Assembly: GCF_004366595.1 (NCBI RefSeq)
Contig: NZ_SORE01000008.1
Coordinates: 124,001-188,000 of the forward strand
Length of the DNA: 64,000 nt
DNA from: Paraburkholderia rhizosphaerae
Lineage (GTDB): Bacteria; Pseudomonadota; Gammaproteobacteria; Burkholderiales; Burkholderiaceae
Direction: 5' to 3'
The notes beneath the pieces were generated by a model. That model was not told where the DNA came from and did no database searches. It saw nothing but the letters and a program-made list of their open reading frames with translations. Positions 26,281 through 34,500 of this stretch are shown here, in pieces. Position 1 is the first letter of the stretch. Each line of letters starts with the position of its first letter. Position numbers and translations under genes: made by a program.

Positions 26281-27833
26281 CGGGTGTTCGCTCCATGTCC
26301 TGCGGCGAGCGCGACAAGGCGCGCTTCTGACAGGTGCTGGCCTGCCGCTTCGCCGGCAACCCGTCCGCCGTACACCACCACGCATCGATCGACGAGATGG
26401 ATCAGTTCGGCGAGTTCAGTCGAATAGACGAGCGCCGCGCCGCCTTGCGCGACGAATTGGCGGATCACGTCGTAGATCACCGCCTTGGTGCCGACATCGA
26501 CGCCGCGTGTCGGATCGAACAACACCAGATAGCGCGCGCCCGACATCAGCACGCGGCCGATCAGCGCCTTCTGCTGATTGCCGCCGGACAGGGCGCCGAT
26601 GCGCAGTTTCAGATACCGGCTCGCGAGATCGACGCGGCCCGCTTCGCTGTCGACGGCGGTCTTTTCGCGCGCACGATCGATCACGCCGAAGCGGGCAAGC
26701 CGCCCGAGCACCGGCAGCGTCATATTGGTGTCGGTGCGCAAGCCGAGAAACACGCCTTCGGTTTTGCGTTCTTCAGGTACGAAGCCGATGCCGGCTTGCG
26801 CGGCGGCAGCGGGACTCGACAGGCGCACGCGCTTGCCATCGACGCGGATTTCGCCGCTGCGTGCCGGCGTGAGCCCGGCAAGCATCCGGAACAGATCGCG
26901 CTGGCCCTGGCCTTCAAGGCCGGCCACGCCGACTATTTCCCCCTTGCCGACGCTTAACGTGATGTCTTCGACCGTGCCGCCAGCGAGGTGCCGCACGCCG
27001 AACGCTTCAGGCAGCGATGTTTTCGGCGTGCTGCGCGCCGCATGCGTGCCGCGCGCGGTCGCGCCGACCATCATCTCGAAGATGCCGGCATCCGCGATGC
27101 CAGCGAGCGACACGGTCTCGATACTTTCGCCATTGCGCAGCACGGTGCCGCGCCGGCACAGCCGGCGCACCTCGGAAAGACGGTGCGAGATGTACAGCAC
27201 GCCGGTGCCGGCGGCCGTCAGGCGTTCGAGGATGTCGAACAGCCATTGCGGGTCGGCGAGCGCGGCCGTCGGCTCGTCAAGCACGAGCAGGCGCGGCTTG
27301 CGCGCAACGGCGCGCATGATCTCGACGCGCTGCTTTTCCGCCAGCGATAGCGACTGCACCGGCACGCCGGGATGGATATGTGACAGGCCATACGCGGCGA
27401 GCATCGCTGCGGCGCGCTCGCGGCTTTGCGCGACCGACACGAGGCCCGCCACGCCTTTTGCCTGACGCGGCAGCATCAGGTTTTCCGCGACGCTCAGATT
27501 CGGCAGCAGGCTCAGTTCCTGAAACGCGGTCGACACGCCGGCGGCGCGGGCGGCCATCGGATCAGCGGGCGCATATGCGCGGCCGTCGAGCGTCAGCGAA
27601 CCGGTGTCCGGCGCGACGATACCCGACAGCACTTTGACGATTGTCGATTTGCCCGCGCCGTTTTCGCCGAGCAGAGCGTGGATCTCGCCGGGGTCGATAT
27701 CGAACGACACGCGGCGCACGGCAACCGTCGCGCCATACGACTTCGCGATGCCGCGGATCTCGAGAATCTTCTCCGCGCGGCCCGCGGAGCCGGCGGGCAT
27801 CGGCTGCGCGAGCGCGTCAGCCATTGTAGACAC
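26277..27833 (-). CDS. Sugar-type ABC importer ATPase with two nucleotide-binding domains
   Basis: A 518-residue RbsA/MglA-type protein. The first domain has Walker A GENGAGKS (~56-63), signature LSLAEKQRVEI (~160) and Walker B LLVLDEPTAAL (~185). The second domain has the degenerate GLEGQGQRDL in place of Walker A, as is usual in this family, an intact LSGGNQQKALIGRVL signature and LVLFDPTRGVDVGTK, where Walker B Glu is Asp. ATG 27833 lies inside the end of the SDR gene (17-base overlap); ATG 27824 is an alternative. It energises the two permeases. Confidence 0.9.
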   Translation of the reverse strand: MSTMADALAQPMPAGSAGRAEKILEIRGIAKSYGATVAVRRVSFDIDPGEIHALLGENGAGKSTIVKVLSGIVAPDTGSLTLDGRAYAPADPMAARAAGVSTAFQELSLLPNLSVAENLMLPRQAKGVAGLVSVAQSRERAAAMLAAYGLSHIHPGVPVQSLSLAEKQRVEIMRAVARKPRLLVLDEPTAALADPQWLFDILERLTAAGTGVLYISHRLSEVRRLCRRGTVLRNGESIETVSLAGIADAGIFEMMVGATARGTHAARSTPKTSLPEAFGVRHLAGGTVEDITLSVGKGEIVGVAGLEGQGQRDLFRMLAGLTPARSGEIRVDGKRVRLSSPAAAAQAGIGFVPEERKTEGVFLGLRTDTNMTLPVLGRLARFGVIDRAREKTAVDSEAGRVDLASRYLKLRIGALSGGNQQKALIGRVLMSGARYLVLFDPTRGVDVGTKAVIYDVIRQFVAQGGAALVYSTELAELIHLVDRCVVVYGGRVAGEAAGQHLSEARLVALAAGHGANTR

Positions 27834-28575
27834 CGCCGTCGATGCCGAACGATTGTGCGGTCACGTACGCGGACTCGTCCGACGCGAGATAGACAAATAG
27901 CGGCGCGATTTCAGCGGCGCGCGCCTGGCGGCCGAGCGGCACCAGCGCGGCGATTTTCTGCTGTTGCACATTCGCGCCGCCCATGAAGTCGATCGCCGGC
28001 TGATTGAACGCGGTATCGACCCAGCCCGGGCAGATCGCGTTCACGCGGATATTGTCGGGCGCGAGTTCCATTGCGAGCGCGGTTGTGAATGCAACCACCG
28101 CGCCTTTGGACGCCGAGTACGCGACGAGGCCAGGCCCCCCGCGCTTGCCGGCAAGCGACGACATATTGATGATCGAGCCTGTGCCCGAACGCTTCAGATG
28201 AGCAACCGCGTGTTTCGCGCCGAAGAAGTGCGCGCGTGCATTGACCGCGAAGAGGGCGTCCCAGTCCGTCTGGCTGAACCCGGTGATCGGCCCGGAGCGC
28301 TGCAAGCCGGCGTTCTGCGCGAGCACGTCGAGTCCGTTGAGCCATTCGACGCCTTGCGCGAGCAGACTCGCGACGCTCGCCTCGCTGCTCACATCGACCT
28401 TCACGAAGTGCGTCGCGCCGCCGAACTCGGCGACGACCGCGCGGCCGGCATGTTCATCGATATCGCCGATCACCACACGCGCACCTTCCGCGACGAAGCT
28501 GCGCACGGCTTCCTTGCCGATGTTGCCGATCGCGCCCGTGATGATGATGCGTTTTCCAGAGAGACGGCCTGACAT
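27817..28575 (-). CDS. Short-chain dehydrogenase in the catabolic cluster
   Basis: A 252-residue classical SDR: TGAIGNIG (cofactor motif, ~13-20), GDIDEH after strand 2 (acidic residue favouring NAD), QNAG in place of NNAG, catalytic Ser in NMSSLAG and YSASKGAV (Tyr-x3-Lys). It probably oxidises the imported compound or a derivative to a ketone or lactone. The C-terminal codons overlap the ATPase start, so expression is tied to transport. Preceded at 15 bases by the enol-lactonase-like gene. Confidence 0.87.
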   Translation of the reverse strand: MSGRLSGKRIIITGAIGNIGKEAVRSFVAEGARVVIGDIDEHAGRAVVAEFGGATHFVKVDVSSEASVASLLAQGVEWLNGLDVLAQNAGLQRSGPITGFSQTDWDALFAVNARAHFFGAKHAVAHLKRSGTGSIINMSSLAGKRGGPGLVAYSASKGAVVAFTTALAMELAPDNIRVNAICPGWVDTAFNQPAIDFMGGANVQQQKIAALVPLGRQARAAEIAPLFVYLASDESAYVTAQSFGIDGGVYNG

Positions 28576-28590
28576 GGTGGGACTCCTGAC

Positions 28591-29397
28591 TTAATAGGTG
28601 GACTGGCCGCGCGAATGCGCAAGCAGGAAGCGTTCGAGCAGCGGGTTGCACAGATCCGGCCGTTCCAGCGTCGGCATATGGGCGGCGTCGGGAATGGTCT
28701 GCAGTTCGGCGCCGGGAATCGAGCGTGCGATGCGCTCGAGCACCGGCAATGGCGTCGAGGTGTCCGCTTCACCGGCGATCACGAGGGTCGGCACGGCGAT
28801 GCGGCTGAGTCCTTCGGCAAGCGTCATGTCGCGGATTGCGGCGGCGCAACCGGCATAGCCGGCGAGCGAAGTGCCGAGCACCATCGCGCGCATCTGTTCG
28901 ATCAGTGCCGGGTGCGCCTGCTTGAACGCAGGCGTGACGTAGCGATCGACGGTCGCTTCGACTAGCGGTGTCACGCCGATTTGCCGGGCTTCGACGATGC
29001 GCGCGTCCCACGACGCCTTCGGCGCGTCACTGGTCGTCGCGCATAGCGTGAGGCTGGCAAGACGCGCGCCGTGTGTGATGCCGAGTTGCTGGCCGATCAT
29101 CCCGCCGAGCGACAGGCCGACATAGTGGGCCTGGTCGATATCGAGCGTGTCGAGCAGCGCGAGCACGTCGTGCGCGAGCAGCTCGAGCGTGTAGTCGCCG
29201 GGCGTCGCGCCCGATCCGCCATGGCCGCGGATGTCGTACGCGAGCACGGTAAACGAGCGGGACAACGCGTCGATCTGCGGCTTCCACATCGACAGGTCCG
29301 CGGCGAGTCCATGGCTTAGCACGACCACTGGCGCGCCCGCCTTGCCGGTCAACGTGTATCGGGTCTGGATGCCGTTCGTGTCGGCCAGTCGAATCAT
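28591..29397 (-). CDS. Alpha/beta hydrolase, 3-oxoadipate enol-lactonase-like
   Basis: A 268-residue cytoplasmic hydrolase starting at ATG 29397 (an AAGGAT site precedes; the longer ORF start in the promoter region was rejected). Oxyanion region LSHGLAADLSMW (~24-35), nucleophile Ser in VGLSLGGMIGQ (~97), acid in AGEADTSTP and His in DAAHMPTLERPD match PcaD-like lactonases. No other beta-ketoadipate gene is present, so a different lactone is likelier. First gene of the operon that reads to 21969. Confidence 0.8.
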   Translation of the reverse strand: MIRLADTNGIQTRYTLTGKAGAPVVVLSHGLAADLSMWKPQIDALSRSFTVLAYDIRGHGGSGATPGDYTLELLAHDVLALLDTLDIDQAHYVGLSLGGMIGQQLGITHGARLASLTLCATTSDAPKASWDARIVEARQIGVTPLVEATVDRYVTPAFKQAHPALIEQMRAMVLGTSLAGYAGCAAAIRDMTLAEGLSRIAVPTLVIAGEADTSTPLPVLERIARSIPGAELQTIPDAAHMPTLERPDLCNPLLERFLLAHSRGQSTY

Positions 29398-29474
29398 GTC
29401 TGCGGATCCTTTTTCTTGCGTTTCCCGGCCGCTCGCTTGGGTTGCCGGCAGAAGATGGAGAGCGAGTCTCGATT

Positions 29475-29530
29475 TTGTCGACAATTTTGTCAATTAGATT
29501 GTCTTCAAGGTAAACGCCAATGTTGTCAAT
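29475..29530. promoter_or_regulatory. Candidate FCD-GntR operator region in the divergent promoter
   Basis: TTGTCGACAA (29475-29484) is a perfect palindrome of the TNGT/ACNA type bound by FCD-GntR regulators. Further TTGTC half-sites follow at 29487-29491 and 29499-29503 (as ATTGTC), and 29523-29530 (TTGTCAAT). They lie between the divergent operon (start 29397) and the regulator gene (start 29629), the natural place for autoregulation plus operon control. Confidence 0.5.
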
Positions 29531-29628
29531 CATCGACGCGGGTAGAATTGCGCGTCATAACGGCTGTAAGCGGAACGGGCGTCGGCAACGCGGCGGCGCG
29601 CGCAAAACAACGAAGCGAGGGAGAGGGC

Positions 29629-30390
29629 TTGGTTACACGGACGGACACACAGGCAGCGCAACTGGTCGAGGGCATCAAGACGGACATCATCATTGGCCGT
29701 CTGCGGCCGCATCAGCGGCTGGTCGAAGAGGAGATCAGCGCGCAGTTCGGCGTGTCACGCCACGTGCTGCGCGCGGCGCTGGTGCAACTGGAAGGGATGG
29801 GGCTCGTCACGCGGCGGCCCAACCGCGGTGTGATCGTGCGGGACTTTTCGCTGACGCAGGTCGAACAGATCTACGAGGTCCGGATAATCCTGCAGCGCGA
29901 AGCCGCGCAGCGCCTGCCGATGCCTGCCGAGCCTGAAGCACTCGCGGAGCTCGAAGCAATTCATGCCGAATACTGCCGCGAGCTCGACGCAGGCAATCTG
30001 CTGCAGGTCAATGTGCTGAACGATGCATTCCATCGACGCATCTGGGCGACCTGTCCGAACCAGTACCTTGCTGAAACCATCGAAAAATTGTGGGTCGAGA
30101 CAACCGGTATCCGGTGGTACGGCGTCGGCGATCCGCAATTGCTCTCGCACTCGCGCGAGCATCACGCGACGATGATCGAGCAGCTACGCACCGGCGACCG
30201 CGACGGATTCGTCAAGCTGGCCGTCGACCACATTGTTCCTCCGCTCGATGCGTTCAGGCGCGCCCATCGCACGAGCGCATCGTTTATGGCGCCATCCCAG
30301 CCGGAACGGAGACCGGATGAAACCCACCTACGAGATTCTCGTGCAGGGAAACAACCTGCGCCTGAAAAACGACTTCCTCGGCATCGCTAA
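29629..30390 (+). CDS. GntR-family regulator, FCD subfamily
   Basis: A 253-residue DNA-binding protein. The most plausible start is TTG 29629 preceded by a purine-rich GAGGGAGAGG; earlier in-frame codons lie in the operator region. The winged helix spans ~10-75 (IIIGRLRPHQRLVEEEISAQ, FGVSRHVLRAALVQLEGMGLV). The FCD ligand domain follows with metal-ligand-like residues (NDAFHRRIW, SREHHATMI, VDHIVPP). The last ~45 residues are a basic, low-complexity tail that overlaps the next gene by 74 bases, unusual and perhaps from a lost stop codon. Likely represses the divergent transport/catabolic operon. Confidence 0.85.
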   Translation: MVTRTDTQAAQLVEGIKTDIIIGRLRPHQRLVEEEISAQFGVSRHVLRAALVQLEGMGLVTRRPNRGVIVRDFSLTQVEQIYEVRIILQREAAQRLPMPAEPEALAELEAIHAEYCRELDAGNLLQVNVLNDAFHRRIWATCPNQYLAETIEKLWVETTGIRWYGVGDPQLLSHSREHHATMIEQLRTGDRDGFVKLAVDHIVPPLDAFRRAHRTSASFMAPSQPERRPDETHLRDSRAGKQPAPEKRLPRHR

Positions 30391-31006
30391 TGTCACGCTG
30401 ATTCGAGGTAAAGACGGCCTGATCCTGTTCGATACCGGCGGCTATATATCGCGGCTCGGGCTACTGAAGGCGCTTGCCGATCGCGGCATCGCACCGGCCG
30501 ACATCAGCACGGTATTCCTGTCGCACCTGCATTTCGATCACGCGCATAACGTCGATCTGTTTGCGCATGCACGCTTCGTGGTCAGCGAGCGCGAATGGGA
30601 GTATGCGGCCCATCCGCATCCGCACGACATGCTTTTGCCGTGGGGAATCCGCGAGCAACTGTCGAAGTCGAAGGTCGAGTTTCTGACCGGAGAAGGGCAG
30701 CTCGACGCCGGCGTGAATTTCTTCCCCGCGCCAGGCCATACGCCTGGCTGCTACGGCATCGAACTCGAAACCGCGGACCGCGGTCGCGTGATTGTCGCCG
30801 GCGATGCGATCAAATACGCGAAAGAAGCGATCCTCAAACGCTGCGATATGGCGTTCGACGAAGTCGACGTCGGGACCCGCACGATCCGGCGCATACTCGA
30901 GCGCGCCGATCGCATCGTGCCGGGCCATTTTCCCGAACTGATCCGGCAGCCGGACGGCAATTTCATCTGGGAAGAGCCCGCGCCTTTTGAATTGCTTATC
31001 CGCTAA
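30317..31006 (+). CDS. Metallo-beta-lactamase-fold hydrolase
   Basis: A 229-residue protein starting at ATG 30317 after ACGGAGACC. The zinc-binding motif HLHFDH (SHLHFDHAHN, ~78-87), the His of PGHTPGCYG (~140), the bridging Asp in VAGDAIKYA (~165) and the final His of VPGHFPEL are all present, as in quorum-quenching lactonases and related hydrolases. In this setting a lactone or ester intermediate is a more economical substrate than a signal. It overlaps the GntR gene and is presumably co-regulated with it. Confidence 0.82.
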   Translation: MKPTYEILVQGNNLRLKNDFLGIANVTLIRGKDGLILFDTGGYISRLGLLKALADRGIAPADISTVFLSHLHFDHAHNVDLFAHARFVVSEREWEYAAHPHPHDMLLPWGIREQLSKSKVEFLTGEGQLDAGVNFFPAPGHTPGCYGIELETADRGRVIVAGDAIKYAKEAILKRCDMAFDEVDVGTRTIRRILERADRIVPGHFPELIRQPDGNFIWEEPAPFELLIR

Positions 31007-31539
31007 CGGTCAATCCGGTCGCGCAGAGACGTGTGCCAATCGTCGGTCAGATAATTGCATTTGTAATATTGCACCCCTATGCTGTTCGCCGATGCAATGC
31101 GAACGAAGCCGAATCCCAGTCTGTGAATTCGGCTCCAGTCGCCGCGGAGCGCCGATCGCGCGTCGCGCTTTGCGATCTTCATTGCCTTTACCGCCGTACG
31201 TTGAGTGACCGTCGAGTGACAATCCGTGGCCGATTTTTAACACTCGCTACGGTGATCTCCTGATGACGGTACGGGCAGCCCAAACCAGAGCCGCAAACTA
31301 TCTCGCCGAGCCTTGCACGCCTGCTGTGTCGGCGGCGTCAGGCAACGCGTTGCAACAGAAAAATTTGGACACACCCCTGCAAATTCAAACGTGCACCGTG
31401 ATGAAAGCGCGCCGTCATTGGGCTAATGGCAGCGCGCACGGAACGGAGCCTAAAATAGACCGCCGCACCGCTGAAAGGAACCACGGCAAACGGCGAAGCA
31501 TCGCCCGGAGTTTGGCAATACTACCGACACGATTGGCGC
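31007..31539. other. Intergenic region before the hybrid sensor gene
   Basis: 533 bases with no supported gene. A 100-codon ORF at 31263-31565 has no ribosome site or family features. The promoter of the sensor gene should be here; no confident -35/-10 could be placed. Confidence 0.35.
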
Positions 31540-34500
31540 ATGGGGTCACAGATGGAGTCGTTTGAGCTTTCGCATTCGCTGCTGCGGTCCGACGATGTCA
31601 CGGTGCATCGAGGCAAACTGGATCGCAACCCGGTGCTTGTCGTGCAGCCTTGCGCTCAACCTCCCGCGCGTAGCGTCATCGCGCGGCTCGAACACGAATT
31701 CGAGCTGCGCCCGGACCTCGATGCAAGCTGGTCAGCTTGTCCGCTCGCGCTCACGCGACAGGAGGGGCGACTCGCGCTCGTGCTGGCGGACCCCGGCGGC
31801 GTGCCCCTTTCCAGCGAGGTCGGGCGACCGTTCGACATCACGCGATTCCTTCACTTTGCGATCGCGATGACGGCGACCTGTGGTCGCCTGCACGACCAGG
31901 GCCTCATCCATAAGGACCTCAAACCGGCGCATTTTCTGGTCGACGAGTCGCGGCGACGTGCATGGCTGACCGGCTTCGGCGTCGCATCGCGTCTAGCGTC
32001 GGAGTTTCAGAACCCGGCGCCGCCCGCGATGCTGGTCGGCACGCTCGCCTACATGGCGCCGGAACAAACCGGCCGGATGAACCGGTCCGTCGATTGCCGT
32101 AGCGACCTCTATGCGCTTGGTGTCACGTTCTACGAGATGCTGACGGGCAGCCTGCCGTTCGCTGCCGATGACCCGATGGAACTCGTGCATTGCCACATCG
32201 CGCGCCGACCGGTGCCGCCGCACATGCAGTTCGCGGAGATCCCTCAAACCGTGTCGGCGATCGTGATGAAGTTGCTGGCCAAAACAATGGAGGAGCGCTA
32301 TCAGACCGCGCAAGGCGTCGAAGAAGACTTGCGCAAGTGTGTCGCGCAATGGGACAACGGCCAGGCGATCATTCCTTTTCCGCTAGGGGAGCGCGACCGT
32401 TCGAACCAGCTCCTGATTCCCGCGAAGCTGTACGGACGCGAGCAGCCAGCGCGGACCTTGCAGGCCGCATTTGCGCAGATGGTGACGAGCGGCACATTGG
32501 GCGTCGTGCTCGTGTCCGGCTCGTCGGGCATTGGCAAATCGTCGTTCGTCAACGAACTGCGTCACGCACTCGTACCGAAGAACGGCCTGTTCGCCGCGGG
32601 AAAGTTCGACCAGTACAAACGCGACATACCGTATGCGACGCTCTCCCAGGCATTCTCCGATCTTGTTCAGATGATATTGCGTGGCAACGAGAGCGAGCTC
32701 GAGCACTGGCGCGGCGAAATACTCGATGCGGTCGGCGCAGCCGGTAAGCTGGTCGTCGATCTTGTCCCCGATCTGGGCTTTGTGATCGGGCCGCAGCCGC
32801 CGGTCGCCGAATTGCCGCCGCGAGACGCGCAAGCCCGTTTCCAGAAAGTGATGGGGCGCTTTGTCAGCGTATTTGCGGCAGCCGGCCATCCGCTCGCGCT
32901 TTTTCTCGACGATCTGCAATGGCTGGATCACGCGACGCTGGACTTTATCCGGTACCTCGTCGCGAACCGGGAAGGCCGCCATCTGCTGCTGATCGGCGCC
33001 TATCGTGACAACGAGATCGAACTGTCGCATCCGTTTGCGCGCGCGCTCGACGCGCTGCGCGACAGTGGTGTGCCTATGCAGGAAATCGCGCTCGCGCCGC
33101 TGGATCTGAACGAGACCCGGCAATTGATCGTCGACACGTTTGGTTGCGAAGACCCGCGTGCGACCGAGCTCGCGAACCTGATCCTGACGAGGACCGGCGG
33201 CAATCCTTTCTTCACGATCCAGTTCATTTCGAAGCTGTTCGAAGATGGCCTGATCGCCTTCGACGATCAATCGGCGCGCTGGACGTGGGACTTATCACGC
33301 ATCCGCGGTCGAGCGTACATGGACAATGGCGCGCAGCTGATCGTCGGACGGCTCGGCCGGCTGTCCGATGTCACGCGCGAAACACTTAGCCGGTTCGCCT
33401 GTCTCGGCAATGCGACCGACACGCAAACCCTCGCATGGATTGCGGGGCAATCGAACGGCGACGTGCACGACGCGCTGTCGGAAGCCGTCAATGCGGGCTT
33501 TATTCTGCGCACCACCGCGGACGGCTATGTATTCGTCCACGATCGTGTTCAGGAGGCTGCGTACCGGCTGATCCCACAGTCCGAACTGGCAGCGGAGCAC
33601 CGACGGATAGCGCAAGTCCTCGTCTCGAAGATACCGCCGGAGGAACGTGGCGAGCGGATCTTCGACATCGCTAACCATATCAATCGCGGCAGCGCGCTGA
33701 TCGCTTGCGCGGACGAAAGAGACGCAGCGGTGTCCATCAACATGGCAGCCGGCCTGCGTGCGAAAGCGGGTGCGGCATTCGCATCGGCGCTGACCTATTT
33801 CGAAGCGGCGCGCTCGCAGTGTCCGGACACCCGTTGGCAGGACAACTTCCAGACCATTTTCCGGCTCGAGTTCTATCGTGCCGAGTGTGGCTTTCTAAGC
33901 GGTGCGCTGGCGCCTGTCGGCGACCGTCTCGCATTGCTCTCCGAACGTGCGCAAACGCTCGAGGACAAGACCGCGGTCGCGCGCCTCGCGATCGCGTTTC
34001 ATGCGATGACGGATGAGCTGGAGCGTGCGGTTGAAATCGGGCGTGCGTATCTTCGCGATGTCGATATCGGCTGGCCGGTGAAACCAACCGACCGCGACGT
34101 GCGGCGGGAATTCGAGCGGATGCACCAGTTGCTCGGAGCTCGCGAAATCGAGCAACTCGTGGACCTCCCGCGGATGACGAGCGATGTGTGGCTCGCCGTG
34201 ATGGATGTTCTGGCGGAACTCGCCGGCCCCGCGGTGCTGACGGACATGAACCTGCGCGACTTCATCATCGTGCGGATGGTCAACATCACGTTGGAGCACG
34301 GGTGCTGTGACGCATCGTGTTACGCGTATAGCGCGTTGTCCAGCGCGCTCAGTTTGCGTTTCGGCGATTATCAACGCGCGTTCCGCTTTGGCAAACTCGG
34401 TTGCGATCTCGTCGAGACGACCGACATGAATCGCCTCCAGGCCAAAGTGCTGCAATGGTTTGGAGGGATGGTGCTACCGTGGTCGAAGGGTCTCGAGGAA

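Noticed and set aside
24236..26427. Long + strand ORFs opposite the ABC permease genes
   Set aside because: Extremely Arg/His/Gln-rich shadows of the real permease genes.
31263..31565. 100-codon ORF before the sensor gene
   Set aside because: No ribosome site and unlikely composition.
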